In this document: positions 26,711-38,191 of the stretch, piece by piece
Layout: each line of letters begins with the position of its first letter
Numbering within the stretch: the first letter of the stretch is position 1
The notes under the pieces: model-generated
What the model was told of the DNA's origin: nothing
The model's input: only the letters and a program-made list of their open reading frames with translations
Databases searched by the model: none
NCBI GenBank assembly: GCA_947501805.1
Contig: CANMXJ010000004.1
Span: 62,001-126,000 of the forward strand
Source of the DNA: an uncultured Sulfitobacter sp.
GTDB taxonomy: Bacteria; Pseudomonadota; Alphaproteobacteria; Rhodobacterales; Rhodobacteraceae
DNA: 64,000 nucleotides
Direction of reading: 5' to 3'
Made by a program: the position numbers and the translations under genes

Positions 26711-29368
26711 CTATCCTTTCAAAATGGCAGTTGCCGCCGCAATGGCCGCCTCTGCGTTTTCGGCACTGGCGCCACCGCCCTGCGCCATATCCGGACGGCC
26801 ACCGCCGCCCTTGCCGCCCAATTCCACAACTGCTGCCTTGACGATATCCACGGCGGACACCTTGTCCGTGAGATCTTTGGTGACGCCGCCCGCAACTGCC
26901 GCCTTGCTGCCTGTGTCCGCAATCAGCAGCACGGCACCGGATCCAAGGTTTGCTTTGAATTCGTCAACCAAAGCAGGAAGGTCCTTGCCGGTCACGCCTT
27001 GCATGACCTGAGCCATGAACTTGATCCCGTTGACTTCGACCGCTTCGGGTGCAGCAGCACCGCCACCGGACATCGCCAATTCGCGCCGTAACTGTGCAAC
27101 CTCGTTGCTCAGGCTCTTGCGCTCTTCCATCAGGGATTTCACACGTTCCGGTACGTCAGCACTGGAGGTCTTTAGTGCCTCGGCAATACCGGCCAAAGAC
27201 GCTTGCTGATCTCGCAACCATGCCAACGCCTCCGCTCCGGTCAGCGCTTCGATCCGGCGCACGCCTGCACTGCTGGCACTGTCGCCCAATAGGACAAACG
27301 CGCCAATATCGCCCGTCTGGCGCACGTGGGTGCCGCCGCATAGTTCCAGAGAATAGGTATTTTTGTCCATACCCTTGCCTGATCCGTCCTCACGGCCCAT
27401 TGAAACAACGCGCACCTCGTCGCCGTATTTTTCGCCGAAAAGCGCCTGCGCGCCCAAGGCTCGTGCGTCATCGGGGGTCATGATCCGGGTCTCGACCGTC
27501 GTGTTCTGGCGAATGTAGTCGTTCACCTCTGCCTCAATTTTGCGCAATTGCTCCGCGCTCACAGCTTTGTTGTGACTGAAATCAAACCGCAAACGATCCG
27601 CTGCATTCAACGATCCACGCTGCGCCACATGATCGCCCAACGCACCGCGCAAGGCTTCATGAAGCAAATGTGTCGCTGAGTGGTTGGCGCGAATGGCCGT
27701 GCGACGGACGTGATCAACTGTAAGCACCGCACCCTGTCCCGGTTTGATGGTACCTTCTGCGACTGTGCCGAAGTGAATGAACACATCTGCCGCCTTGCGC
27801 GTGTCGGTTACCGTGACAAGTCCGCTGTCCGTGCGAATTTGCCCTGTGTCACCAACCTGTCCACCGGATTCCGCATAAAACGGCGTTTGGTTCAATGCGA
27901 TTTGCACACTATCGCCTGCCTTGGCGCTGTCTGCCATGGCACCGTCTAGCACCACAGCTGCAATCTGGCCCTCGGCTGTTTCTGTATCATAGCCCAGAAA
28001 GTCAGTAACGCCGTGTTTGTCCGCAACATCAAACCAGATGGTTGCATCCGCCGCTTCACCTGATCCGGCCCATGCGGCCCGCGCTTTGGCCTTTTGCTCG
28101 GCCATGGCCGCGTCAAAGCCCTCGGTGTCCACTGCCATACCTTTTTCGCGCAGGGCATCTTGGGTAAGGTCCAGTGGAAAGCCGAAAGTATCATAGAGCT
28201 TGAATGCCGCCTGCCCGGGCAAATGCGCGCCCTTTGGCAAGCCGCTGACCTCGTCTTCGAGCAGTCGCAGTCCGCGTTCAAGCGTTTGCTTGAATCGTGT
28301 TTCTTCCTGCTGGAGCGTCTCGGTGATCAGCGATTGGGCCTGACCCAATTCCGGATAGGCCGCCCCCATCTGGCCAACCAGCGCAGGTACCAGCTTGTGC
28401 ATGAGCGGATCCTGCACACCCAACAAATGCGCATGACGCATGGCACGGCGCATGATCCGGCGCAGCACATATCCGCGCCCGTCATTGGAAGGCATCACGC
28501 CATCGGCGATCAGAAACGACGTGGAACGCAGGTGGTCCGCGATGACACGGTGATGGGTTTTGCCGGGGCCGTCAGGATCGGTGTTTGATGCGTCCGCTGA
28601 TGCCTCGATCAGGCTGCGCATCAGGTCGGTTGCATAATTGTCGTTGGTACCTTGCAACAGGGCTGCAACCCGTTCGATCCCCATGCCGGTGTCGATCGAC
28701 TGGTTTGGCAGATCGCGTCGTGTACCATCCTCAAGTTGTTCATATTGCATGAAAACGAGGTTCCAGATTTCGACAAATCTGTCGCCGTCTTCTTCGGGTG
28801 AGCCGGGAGGGCCGCCCCAGATGTGATCGCCGTGATCATAGAAAATCTCGGTACAGGGACCGCAGGGACCGGTTGGTCCGGCTGACCAGAAATTGTCATC
28901 CGTGGCGATGCGGATGATGCGGTCGTCGCTTAGGCCCGCGTGTTTCTTCCAGATTTCCACCGCCTCGTCATCGGTGTGATAGACGGTGACCAGCAGCTTG
29001 CTTTCATCAATGCCGAACCCTTTGGTCAGCAGATCCCATGCCAGAGGAATTGCTTCGGATTTGAAATAGTCCCCAAAGCTGAAGTTCCCCAACATCTCAA
29101 AGAAAGTATGGTGGCGGGCGGTATATCCGACATTGTCGAGGTCATTGTGTTTGCCGCCTGCCCTTACGCATTTCTGTGCGGTTACTGCGCGCGTGTAGTC
29201 CCGAGTCTCGAGCCCTGTGAACAGGTTTTTGAACTGCACCATGCCAGCGGCTGTGAACATCAGGGTCGGATCGTTGCGCGGTACCAGCGGACTGGAGGGC
29301 ACAACCGTATGCCCGTTTTTCTCAAAGTAAGAGAGAAATGTGGAGCGGATATCGTTCAGCGTCTTCAT
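26711..29368 (-). CDS. alaS: Alanyl-tRNA synthetase
   Basis: Charges tRNA-Ala; 885 residues, normal length. Class II catalytic core at the N terminus ([21 protein letters not shown]), the editing-domain zinc motif [11 protein letters not shown], the second editing motif CGGTH, and the C-terminal C-Ala domain with a Gly-rich end ([18 protein letters not shown]). All expected motifs are intact. Confidence 0.97.
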   Translation of the reverse strand: MKTLNDIRSTFLSYFEKNGHTVVPSSPLVPRNDPTLMFTAAGMVQFKNLFTGLETRDYTRAVTAQKCVRAGGKHNDLDNVGYTARHHTFFEMLGNFSFGDYFKSEAIPLAWDLLTKGFGIDESKLLVTVYHTDDEAVEIWKKHAGLSDDRIIRIATDDNFWSAGPTGPCGPCTEIFYDHGDHIWGGPPGSPEEDGDRFVEIWNLVFMQYEQLEDGTRRDLPNQSIDTGMGIERVAALLQGTNDNYATDLMRSLIEASADASNTDPDGPGKTHHRVIADHLRSTSFLIADGVMPSNDGRGYVLRRIMRRAMRHAHLLGVQDPLMHKLVPALVGQMGAAYPELGQAQSLITETLQQEETRFKQTLERGLRLLEDEVSGLPKGAHLPGQAAFKLYDTFGFPLDLTQDALREKGMAVDTEGFDAAMAEQKAKARAAWAGSGEAADATIWFDVADKHGVTDFLGYDTETAEGQIAAVVLDGAMADSAKAGDSVQIALNQTPFYAESGGQVGDTGQIRTDSGLVTVTDTRKAADVFIHFGTVAEGTIKPGQGAVLTVDHVRRTAIRANHSATHLLHEALRGALGDHVAQRGSLNAADRLRFDFSHNKAVSAEQLRKIEAEVNDYIRQNTTVETRIMTPDDARALGAQALFGEKYGDEVRVVSMGREDGSGKGMDKNTYSLELCGGTHVRQTGDIGAFVLLGDSASSAGVRRIEALTGAEALAWLRDQQASLAGIAEALKTSSADVPERVKSLMEERKSLSNEVAQLRRELAMSGGGAAAPEAVEVNGIKFMAQVMQGVTGKDLPALVDEFKANLGSGAVLLIADTGSKAAVAGGVTKDLTDKVSAVDIVKAAVVELGGKGGGGRPDMAQGGGASAENAEAAIAAATAILKG

Positions 29369-29445
29369 GGGTCTGGCCTTCCGGGGGAAATACGGTCCGC
29401 CAGAAATAGCCCTGCGGGCATGGGGTGTCCACCGCTCAAAGCAAC

Positions 29446-29478
29446 GAAAAAAGGCACCCCGAACCGGAGCGCCTTTTT
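29446..29478 (-). terminator. Terminator of recA
   Basis: On the minus strand, AAAAAGGCGCTCCG-GTT-CGGGGTGCCTTTTTT forms a nine-base G/C stem flanked by A and T tracts. It lies about 32 bases after the recA stop and before alaS. Confidence 0.82.
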
Positions 29479-29509
29479 GTTGTGGCTAAAATTGCGGTAT
29501 GGGCCTGTT

Positions 29510-30580
29510 CTACGCTTCAAGAATATCGTGGTCTTCCTTTTCGGAGCCGTCAAAATCCAATCCGTGTGCGGCGCGGATTTTATCCTCGATTTCCATCGCC
29601 ATTGCCTCGTTGTCTTTGAGGAATGTCTTGGCGTTTTCGCGGCCCTGTCCGATGCGTTCATCCCCGTAAGAGAACCACGAACCTGATTTATCAACGACGC
29701 CAACTTTGACCCCAAGGTCCAGCAATTCGCCCATTTTGGAGATGCCTTCGCCGTACATGATGTCGAATTCGACCTGTTTGAACGGAGCGGCAACCTTGTT
29801 TTTGACGATTTTCACACGGGTGGCGTTGCCGACAACTTCATCGCGGTCCTTGAGCGCACCGATGCGACGGATATCGAGGCGAACAGAAGAATAGAATTTC
29901 AGCGCGTTGCCGCCCGAAGTCGTTTCCGGAGAGCCGAACATAACGCCGATTTTCATCCTGATCTGGTTGATGAAAATGACCATACAGTTGGAGCGCGAAA
30001 TGGATCCTGTCAGTTTGCGCATTGCCTGGCTCATCAGACGGGCCTGAACGCCAACGGAACTGTCGCCCATATCCCCTTCAAGCTCTGATTTAGGTGTCAA
30101 CGCGGCAACCGAGTCGACAACAACCATGTTCACCGCTCCCGAGCGCACCAGCGTATCGGTGATCTCCAAAGCCTGTTCGCCGGTGTCGGGTTGCGAAATC
30201 AACAACTCATCAATGTCGATCCCGAGTTTGCGGGCATATTGCGGGTCAAGCGCATGCTCGGCGTCAACGAAAGCGCAGACGCCCCCGGCCTTTTGCTGTT
30301 CTGCAATGCAATGCAGTGTCAGCGTAGTCTTGCCCGAGGATTCGGGGCCGTAAATCTCGATGATCCGGCCCATTGGCAGGCCGCCAATACCCAGTGCGAT
30401 GTCCAGCCCCAAAGATCCGGTCGAACTGGCGGTGATGTCCTGAATGGCCCCTTCGGCCCCCAGTTTCATAATGGAGCCTTTGCCGAACTGCCGTTCAATC
30501 TGCGCCAATGCGCTGTCGAGCGCCTTTTGTTTTTCTGCTGATTTTTTATCTGTCATTGTCAAAAGATCTGCCGTTGCCAT
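29510..30580 (-). CDS. recA: Recombinase RecA
   Basis: DNA-dependent ATPase for homologous recombination and SOS induction; 356 residues. Walker [10 protein letters not shown] near residue 80, the VDSVAALTP Walker B region, the L1/L2 DNA-binding loops ([20 protein letters not shown]), and an acidic C-terminal tail are present. The promoter region carries an alphaproteobacterial LexA box (30644-30658). Own terminator. Confidence 0.98.
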   Translation of the reverse strand: MATADLLTMTDKKSAEKQKALDSALAQIERQFGKGSIMKLGAEGAIQDITASSTGSLGLDIALGIGGLPMGRIIEIYGPESSGKTTLTLHCIAEQQKAGGVCAFVDAEHALDPQYARKLGIDIDELLISQPDTGEQALEITDTLVRSGAVNMVVVDSVAALTPKSELEGDMGDSSVGVQARLMSQAMRKLTGSISRSNCMVIFINQIRMKIGVMFGSPETTSGGNALKFYSSVRLDIRRIGALKDRDEVVGNATRVKIVKNKVAAPFKQVEFDIMYGEGISKMGELLDLGVKVGVVDKSGSWFSYGDERIGQGRENAKTFLKDNEAMAMEIEDKIRAAHGLDFDGSEKEDHDILEA

Positions 30581-30643
30581 GTGCCTGTTCCCTTAGTGTC
30601 ATAGTGTTGTGGCATCGGCAATCGCTGACTCGTGCCACCTTGT

Positions 30644-30658
30644 GTTCTCTTAATGTTC
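30644..30658 (-). promoter_or_regulatory. LexA (SOS) box of recA
   Basis: The direct repeat GTTC-TCTTAAT-GTTC on the plus strand (GAAC-N7-GAAC on the coding strand) exactly fits the GTTC-N7-GTTC SOS box of alphaproteobacteria. It lies 64-78 bases before the recA ATG, overlapping or just downstream of a possible promoter (TTGAAA-N17-CATACG). Confidence 0.82.
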
Positions 30659-30780
30659 CGTATGGGACCAAAATGAGAACATTTCAATGAATTTCTTCTG
30701 TTCCCATCTTTTTACCTCTTTGGTTAAGAACTGGTTTACGCTACGCATTATGTGACGTCGCAGAGATGGAGGTGTTCCAA

Positions 30781-31374
30781 ATGCTTGTTTTTTATAAGGA
30801 ACGCCTTGCGTTTTTGTCGGTACCGAAAACCGGAACAACAGCCTATGAAGCGGCTTTGGCACCGCGGGCGGATATGGTGATTTCGGAGCCGCCGATGTTG
30901 AAACATGCCCCTGTCTATCGGTTCAACCGTTTCATCCGGCCGATGTTTGAACGGGTTTGCGACGTTGAGTTGGAACTGATGGCCGTGATGCGGGAGCCTG
31001 TCTCATGGCTTGGTTCATGGTACCGTTATCGCCAGCGTCCGTTCATGCAAGGCAAACCCAACAGCACCCACGGGATAAGCTTTGATGATTTTGTGCTGGC
31101 CTACATGAAAGGCGACAAACCCGGGTTTGCGGATGTGGGCAGTCAGTTCCAATTTATGAAGACGCAGCCCAACGGGACCGGCATCAGCCATTATTTTCGC
31201 TATGAGAACCAGCCCAAGCTGGTGTCGTTTCTTGAAGAACGGCTGAATATTGAACTCAAACTTACCCGGGAGAATGTCTCGCCCGAAATGAAGCTTGAAT
31301 TGTCGTCGGATGTGGCCACGCGGTTCAAACGCAAATGTGCTGAAGAATTCGATCTATATACATCAATCCGCTGA
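30781..31374 (+). CDS. Sulfotransferase-family protein
   Basis: Protein of 197 residues. The start at 30781 is preceded by GGAGGTG seven bases upstream; an ATG at 30766 lies on top of that site and is not used. The N-terminal FLSVPKTGTTAYE matches the PAPS 5'-phosphosulfate loop of sulfotransferases, and MREPVSWLGSWYRYR matches the 3'-phosphate binding block. Acceptor unknown. It is short for the family and convergent with cckA (10 bases between stops). Confidence 0.8.
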   Translation: MLVFYKERLAFLSVPKTGTTAYEAALAPRADMVISEPPMLKHAPVYRFNRFIRPMFERVCDVELELMAVMREPVSWLGSWYRYRQRPFMQGKPNSTHGISFDDFVLAYMKGDKPGFADVGSQFQFMKTQPNGTGISHYFRYENQPKLVSFLEERLNIELKLTRENVSPEMKLELSSDVATRFKRKCAEEFDLYTSIR

Positions 31375-31384
31375 GAAAGCCTGA

Positions 31385-33712
31385 TCAATGTAGCTGGTTC
31401 TGTACGGTTTCGGTCAGATCGTTCAGAGAAAAGGGTTTGGGTAGAAAAACGGAATTCGGAATGCGCGTCTGTTCTTCGCCAAAGCTGTCCTCTGCGTAGC
31501 CGGATACAAAAACCACCCGTACATCGGGCCGCTGTTTCAACGCTTCGCGCACCCAGCTGGGCCCGTCCATGCCGGGCATCACGACATCCGTTACAAAGAC
31601 ATCAATGTTCAGGGATTGATCCTCGAGTGTTTTGAGCGCGACCTCGGCTGACTCTGCTTCAAGCACGGTATACCCCCGTAACCTCAATGCGCGACTGGCG
31701 AAAGCGCGCACTGGTGCTTCATCCTCGACAAGCAAAATAACTCCTTCCTCGACATGCTTCGGACCGGTTGGCTTCACCTCAACGACGCGGGGGCTCTTGA
31801 TCGGTTTTGTTTCATAAACCGGTAGATAGAGGATGAAAGTAGTGCCTTGGCCCAGAATGGAATCGACAAAAATGAAGCCACTGCTTTGTTTGATGATTCC
31901 GTATGCCGTTGACAGGCCAAGACCCGTCCCCTCGCCCGTCGGCTTTGTTGTGAAAAACGGCTCGAACACCTTTTGCAGTTTGTCAGGGCCAATGCCCGTT
32001 CCGTCATCACTGACCTGAACCGTCACATATTCACCGGCCGGCACTGTGACACTATCGCGTTCAAGCGGTTTGGATAAGCTGAGGTATTCGGTAATGACCT
32101 TGATTTCGCCACCCGCAGGCATCGCATCGCGGGCATTTACGACGAGGTTCATCAAGACCTGTTCCAATTGCCGTTTGTCTGCGCGCACCGGCTTCAATAC
32201 CGGATCATGGCTTAAGGTCAGGGTGATTTTCTCGCCCACCAACCTGTTCAGGAGATGGGTCAAGTCCGCAAGGGTATCGCGCATGTCTATGGATTCCAGC
32301 CGCAATGTCTGCTTGCGGGAAAACGCAAGTAGCTGGCCAACAAGGGAGGCCGCGCGGTTGGCGTTCTGGTTAATCTGGACCAGATCGCCGTAGTCGGGAT
32401 CACTTTGGTCATGGCGCAAGAGCAGCAGGTCACAATGCCCCGAGATCGCGGTCAACAGATTGTTGAAATCATGTGCGACACCACCTGCAAGCTGTCCGAT
32501 CGCCTGCATTTTCTGACTTTGAACAAATTGGGCTTCCAGCGTCTTCAGCTCGGTTGCGTCATGCAGCACGGCAATCAGAGCAGGCCTGCCCGCCTCGACA
32601 ATCCGGTTCAGGACAACCTGCACAAACACCTCTTTGTCCGTACGTTTCAGGCGGAGGAACTCTGTTTTTTGAACCAGTCGCCCGTCGAGCGTTTCGGTTA
32701 TCCAATCGGTGATGGAGCGGCCCAACCCTTCCATTAATTGTGAAAGGTGCGTGTCCTGTTTGAGGGAAACGCCGATCATTATAGCGGCCATTTTGTTGAA
32801 TGATTGTACATTGCCGTCAGGTGCTACTTTTATCAGTGGAACCGGCAGGTCTTCAAAGGCTTGCCACCCCTGCACGTTCAACGACTGCTTGGGTGCCGGC
32901 AATAGATACATCGCACGTCGCCCCGCACCAGCCAAAACCTCGGCGACCAATACGCTGCAAGGGCCTTCGGGTGTGCTTACATCTGTTGTGGTTCCGGGAA
33001 CAATTGGAAGTTTGGTAAACATCCGGTCGAGTGATTTAACACGGCTGCCGATCAGGCTGCGGGCGGCATCGTTCATGAACAGGATCGCATCTGTGCGCCC
33101 GACCATGATCATGGGAAGGTGCTGGCCCTCTTGCGCGGCTCTGGGCGTGGTGCGTTCGGCAATCTGTTCGACCCGCCAGACAAAACTGTCTTCGGCCACC
33201 GCATGAACACATAGGCGTTGATGGCCTGTCCGGGTGAATATGTCCTCCTGTGCAGCCCCAGTGGCGACCGCACGGCTCTGCAGGCGGTAGATAATACTGC
33301 CCGGATTTGCAAAAGAGGTTTTGAGCAGGCCGGTTAGGGTTTGATGGGCTTTGGTGTCAAATTGTGTTTGCGCGGCGGGGTTTACTGTTCTGATCTGGCC
33401 GTCACTGTTCGCGACAAAACTTGGTGTGGCATCCAGAGCGATAAACCCTTCAATTACGTCCAAATCCGAGGATCGTTTGCGTGTGAATTTACGGTGTCGC
33501 AGCCAAACCAGACTGCCAAGCATAAACAGCGTTAGAGCAGCAGATGCCATCCCAAGCGATAGCATCCTTGTCGGGGCCAAGATTGCCAAAACAGCCAGAA
33601 CAAAAGCAATGGCGAATACCCAAACCACATTTCTTCCACCAGTTCGGGTGGCAGGTACTGGTTCCGGCGGGTTGGCTGACGCTACCACTTGCAAGTTTTC
33701 CCCCATCTGCAT
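31385..33712 (-). CDS. cckA: Hybrid histidine kinase CckA
   Basis: Membrane hybrid kinase/phosphatase at the head of the CckA-ChpT-CtrA relay that controls motility, gene transfer agents and cell-cycle functions in alphaproteobacteria; 775 residues. Two membrane helices (about 30-48 and 51-70), PAS-like regions (about 90-190 and 285-390), HisKA with the phospho-histidine H414 in GGVAHDFNNLL, the HATPase domain (N-box LMNLVVNARDAM near 520, G-boxes DDGTGIG and GEGTGLGLS), and a receiver domain with Asp709 in VTDVVMPGMDG. A full CtrA-type site lies just upstream. Confidence 0.94.
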   Translation of the reverse strand: MQMGENLQVVASANPPEPVPATRTGGRNVVWVFAIAFVLAVLAILAPTRMLSLGMASAALTLFMLGSLVWLRHRKFTRKRSSDLDVIEGFIALDATPSFVANSDGQIRTVNPAAQTQFDTKAHQTLTGLLKTSFANPGSIIYRLQSRAVATGAAQEDIFTRTGHQRLCVHAVAEDSFVWRVEQIAERTTPRAAQEGQHLPMIMVGRTDAILFMNDAARSLIGSRVKSLDRMFTKLPIVPGTTTDVSTPEGPCSVLVAEVLAGAGRRAMYLLPAPKQSLNVQGWQAFEDLPVPLIKVAPDGNVQSFNKMAAIMIGVSLKQDTHLSQLMEGLGRSITDWITETLDGRLVQKTEFLRLKRTDKEVFVQVVLNRIVEAGRPALIAVLHDATELKTLEAQFVQSQKMQAIGQLAGGVAHDFNNLLTAISGHCDLLLLRHDQSDPDYGDLVQINQNANRAASLVGQLLAFSRKQTLRLESIDMRDTLADLTHLLNRLVGEKITLTLSHDPVLKPVRADKRQLEQVLMNLVVNARDAMPAGGEIKVITEYLSLSKPLERDSVTVPAGEYVTVQVSDDGTGIGPDKLQKVFEPFFTTKPTGEGTGLGLSTAYGIIKQSSGFIFVDSILGQGTTFILYLPVYETKPIKSPRVVEVKPTGPKHVEEGVILLVEDEAPVRAFASRALRLRGYTVLEAESAEVALKTLEDQSLNIDVFVTDVVMPGMDGPSWVREALKQRPDVRVVFVSGYAEDSFGEEQTRIPNSVFLPKPFSLNDLTETVQNQLH

Positions 33713-33741
33713 GACTCGCCGTCAGTAATGCGCAATAAGGG

Positions 33742-33756
33742 TTAACCGGCCTTTAA
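33742..33756 (-). promoter_or_regulatory. CtrA-type binding site upstream of cckA
   Basis: TTAA-CCGGCCT-TTAA matches the full CtrA consensus TTAA-N7-TTAA. It lies 30-44 bases upstream of the cckA start codon, in the 81-base gap after the RsmB-like gene. Confidence 0.55.
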
Positions 33757-33793
33757 TTCTGATGGATATGCACCCCTAGATTGAGTATATACT

Positions 33794-34957
33794 CTATTTG
33801 TCGCGTATCAAGTGTGTTGCAAAGAAGCCGTCACCTTCGGAAGCAACGCTATACCGATGCATTTTACCACGCCGCCAACCCGCGTTACGGGACAGGAATG
33901 CGTTTACCCGCGCCTCGTTCTCTTCGCGCAAGACGGAACAGGTTGCAAAAACAAGCACACCTTTTGGCGCAAGGTAGCTGGCGGCCTGATCCAATATATC
34001 ATCTTGAATCGCGGTCAATTCGGTCAGGCGCGCCTGGGTAAGTGTCCATTTCCCCTCAGCGGCGCGTCGCCATGCGCCCGAGCCGGAGCAAGGCGCATCA
34101 CAGAGCACGATATCAAAAAGATCGGCGTTCGCGATCTCCTGCGTTTCGAGGTACTCTAAATTAACACCGGCACGGGCCGCGCGGGCAGGCAAATCCGACA
34201 TGCGGCGCGGGTCGATGTCATGGGCAAAAACATGACGTTCTTGCTGTGCAGCCAATGCAAGCGCTTTCCCGCCGCCACCTGCACAGTAATCCAACACCCG
34301 ATTGCCAGGCGGGATCTGCGCAACCACCGCCTGACTTGCGGCATCCTGAAGCTCTACCAGTCCATCCTGATAGGCAGGTGAGTTACGGATTTTGCGCGCG
34401 CCTTCGATCACGGTCAAAGCCGTGTCACAAAGGGGATTTTCCTTGGTTTCAACGCCTTGTTCGAGAAGCGTCAGTCGTATCTCCTCGCGCTTTGCTTTTG
34501 CAGAATTGACCCGTAAGAACACCGGTGCCCGTTGCTGCAAAGCATAGGCGACTGCCTCCGCCTCTTTGCCCAAGGCATCTTCAAAACGAGGGATCAGCCA
34601 ATCGGGCAGATTCCATAATGTGCCTTGATCTGTTGGCGCTTCGGGAAAGTCCCGTTCTTGGGCGGAAAGCGGTGCCGGACCATGCCCTTCCCCGGAAAAC
34701 AACATATCCAGATCAGCGCCTTGCAGGTGCAACAAGCCAATCATCAACGCGCGGGGCGCATCGCTGCGGCCGAAATGTGCGGCGATGCGCCGGCACCGCA
34801 AGACATCAAAGACATGATCACGGATCGCCGCACGGTCCTTGGAACCGGCAAAGCGACTGCGCCGTGCCCATCTTGTCAACGCCTGTTCTGCGGCCAGACC
34901 ACCAGCCATATCGTGCAATATCTCAATGGCCGCTGCGACCCGTGCTGCGGCGATCAT
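33794..34957 (-). CDS. RsmB/NOP-family RNA (cytosine-5) methyltransferase
   Basis: SAM-dependent RNA m5C methyltransferase of 387 residues. An N-terminal NusB-like helical region is followed by the Rossmann methyltransferase with SAM motif VLDYCAGGGGKALALA, motif IV LCDAPCSGSGAWRR (general-base cysteine) and motif VI FATCSVLREENE (catalytic cysteine). The usual target of the family is 16S rRNA. It is 50 bases downstream of guaB on the same strand. Confidence 0.9.
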   Translation of the reverse strand: MIAAARVAAAIEILHDMAGGLAAEQALTRWARRSRFAGSKDRAAIRDHVFDVLRCRRIAAHFGRSDAPRALMIGLLHLQGADLDMLFSGEGHGPAPLSAQERDFPEAPTDQGTLWNLPDWLIPRFEDALGKEAEAVAYALQQRAPVFLRVNSAKAKREEIRLTLLEQGVETKENPLCDTALTVIEGARKIRNSPAYQDGLVELQDAASQAVVAQIPPGNRVLDYCAGGGGKALALAAQQERHVFAHDIDPRRMSDLPARAARAGVNLEYLETQEIANADLFDIVLCDAPCSGSGAWRRAAEGKWTLTQARLTELTAIQDDILDQAASYLAPKGVLVFATCSVLREENEARVNAFLSRNAGWRRGKMHRYSVASEGDGFFATHLIRDK

Positions 34958-35007
34958 ACTTCGTGTACCAGTTCAGGTGTGGTCTTTAAGGCGCAGAACA
35001 TAAACAC

Positions 35008-36498
<1,491 letters not shown>

Positions 36499-36611
36499 TC
36501 ACGGACTGCGGGCGATGGAAAGGGTGATTTCAGCCATATTTCGGCCCTGCGCTTGTATTGGCGCATGGTTTGGGGAAAGCTGCTTGAGAATTGCGAGGAG
36601 CGGAGTTGAGA

Positions 36612-37571
36612 ATGGCGAATAACGAATATGATTCAGGGCGATTGAACCTGCCATTTGTAGGTATTTCGACCTTTGGTAAACGCCCTTACGAGCCGGATTG
36701 GGATGCTTTGGATGCGGATGTGGCAATCCTTGGCGCGCCTTATGACGCGGGCACACAATTTCGCGCCGGAGCGCGGTTCGGGCCACGTGGCGTGCGCGAG
36801 GCCTCAACTCTGTTCAGCTTTGGTCATGGTGGAGCCTATGACCACGAGGATGATGTGACATATTTGGGCAGCGACATTAACATCGTTGATATCGGGGATG
36901 CGGACATTGTGCACACCGATACCGAAGCCAGCCACGCCAATATCGAAAAAGGGGTGCGTGCGATTCTGGATGCGGGTGCCCTGCCGGTTGTCATTGGCGG
37001 CGATCATTCGATCAACATTCCCTGTATTCGGGCCTTTGAGGGGCAAGGTGATATCCATATCCTGCAAATCGACGCGCATCTGGATTTTGTCGATGTGCGT
37101 CATGGCGTGCGGCATGGTCATGGAAACCCCCTGCGCCGGGCGGCGGAAAAGGACTATGTGACGGGCCAGACCCAAGTCGGCATCCGGAATGTCAGTTCCA
37201 CCAGCAAGGAAGGCTATGACGCGGCCCGCGAAATGGGGTCCGACATCATCTCCGTGCGTCAGGCCCGCGAATTGGGTGTGCGCGGCGTGCTGGAACATAT
37301 TCCTGTTGGCGCGCGGCTATATGTGACAATCGACATCGACGGTTTCTGCCCCTCCATTGCGCCCGGCACGGGTACACCGTCCCACGGCGGGTTCCTTTAT
37401 TATGAAGTGCTGGAGCTGTTGCAGGGCGCGGCGGAACGGCACGAGATTGTTGGCATTGATCTGGTGGAAGTGGCACCGGATTATGATCCCACAGGGTCCA
37501 CTTCTATTCTAGCGGCTCAGGTGCTCTTGAACTTCTTGGGCTTCATTTTCCATGCACGTAGCCAACTTTAA
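36612..37571 (+). CDS. speB: Agmatinase / ureohydrolase
   Basis: Manganese-dependent hydrolase of the arginase superfamily, 319 residues from the ATG at 36612 (GGAG nearby; an earlier ATG is less likely). Metal ligands are in GGDHS, DAHLDFVD and DIDGFCPS. Sequence and length fit agmatinase (agmatine to putrescine and urea), but guanidinobutyrase or guanidinopropionase activity cannot be excluded. It stands alone, so no pathway neighbour decides between them. Confidence 0.85.
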   Translation: MANNEYDSGRLNLPFVGISTFGKRPYEPDWDALDADVAILGAPYDAGTQFRAGARFGPRGVREASTLFSFGHGGAYDHEDDVTYLGSDINIVDIGDADIVHTDTEASHANIEKGVRAILDAGALPVVIGGDHSINIPCIRAFEGQGDIHILQIDAHLDFVDVRHGVRHGHGNPLRRAAEKDYVTGQTQVGIRNVSSTSKEGYDAAREMGSDIISVRQARELGVRGVLEHIPVGARLYVTIDIDGFCPSIAPGTGTPSHGGFLYYEVLELLQGAAERHEIVGIDLVEVAPDYDPTGSTSILAAQVLLNFLGFIFHARSQL

Positions 37572-37598
37572 GGCCCTCTGAAAAGCGGACCGCAAAAA

Positions 37599-37635
37599 AC
37601 AAAACCCCCGCCGCCAATTGGCCACGGGGGTTTCG
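37599..37635. terminator. Terminator between speB and rpsU (bidirectional)
   Basis: AAACCCCCG and CGGGGGTTT (37602-37610 and 37625-37633) pair around a 14-base loop. On the minus strand the 3' arm continues into TTTTGTTTTTTG, so it serves rpsU best. Confidence 0.78.
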
Positions 37636-37665
37636 AAAGTCTCAGAATTGAAAGCGTTACTTAAA

Positions 37666-37866
37666 TCACCCTTCCCGCTCGAGCTTCTTGCGTGCCAATT
37701 TACGGGCACGACGGATCGCTTCAGCTTTCTGACGCGCTTTTTTCTCGGACGGTTTCTCGAAATGCTGCTTGAGCTTCATTTCGCGGAACACGCCTTCGCG
37801 CTGTAGCTTTTTCTTCAGAGCCCGGAGGGCCTGATCGACATTGTTGTCACGAACACTTACCTGCAT
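37666..37866 (-). CDS. rpsU: 30S ribosomal protein S21
   Basis: Small basic ribosomal protein of 66 residues, normal for alphaproteobacteria. The sequence opens [20 protein letters not shown] and has the S21 block [17 protein letters not shown] followed by an Arg/Lys-rich tail. A strong ribosome site (AAGGTGG) lies upstream, and a possible promoter TCGACA-N17-TATCGG lies about 75 bases further up on the minus strand. Own terminator. Confidence 0.96.
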   Translation of the reverse strand: MQVSVRDNNVDQALRALKKKLQREGVFREMKLKQHFEKPSEKKARQKAEAIRRARKLARKKLEREG

Positions 37867-38191
37867 GTGGTTTTCACCACCTTTCTAGGATAAAGTTGCA
37901 ATGATTTGCAGGAACCAGCCCGATAGCAAAGGCTATCCATTTTGTCGAGTCTGTTGTGGTGCGAAAGTGAAACCGCTCAGGTTCTGCCCCCTTCTTGTTC
38001 CATTTTGACGGAATTTGGCTGCGGAACGCGTACGGCGCTCACGCAGTGCGTTGCGGCTCATCAAGATAATGAGAAAAATGACGGTGCCAATTGGCCATAA
38101 ATGACGCCCCTGTCGCGTTTTTTGCCGCTGGCTGGCTTTCGCTCGAACCCGTCCGCGCTATGGTACCTCAAAGACCTTAGGGAATATGGCA
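37867..38191. other. 325-base divergent intergenic region (rpsU / ASKHA gene)
   Basis: Holds the rpsU leader and probable promoter on the minus strand and the upstream region of the ASKHA gene on the plus strand. The only structure seen is a small hairpin GATAGC-AAAG-GCTATC at 37922-37937 followed by CATTTTG. No gene seen. Confidence 0.45.
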
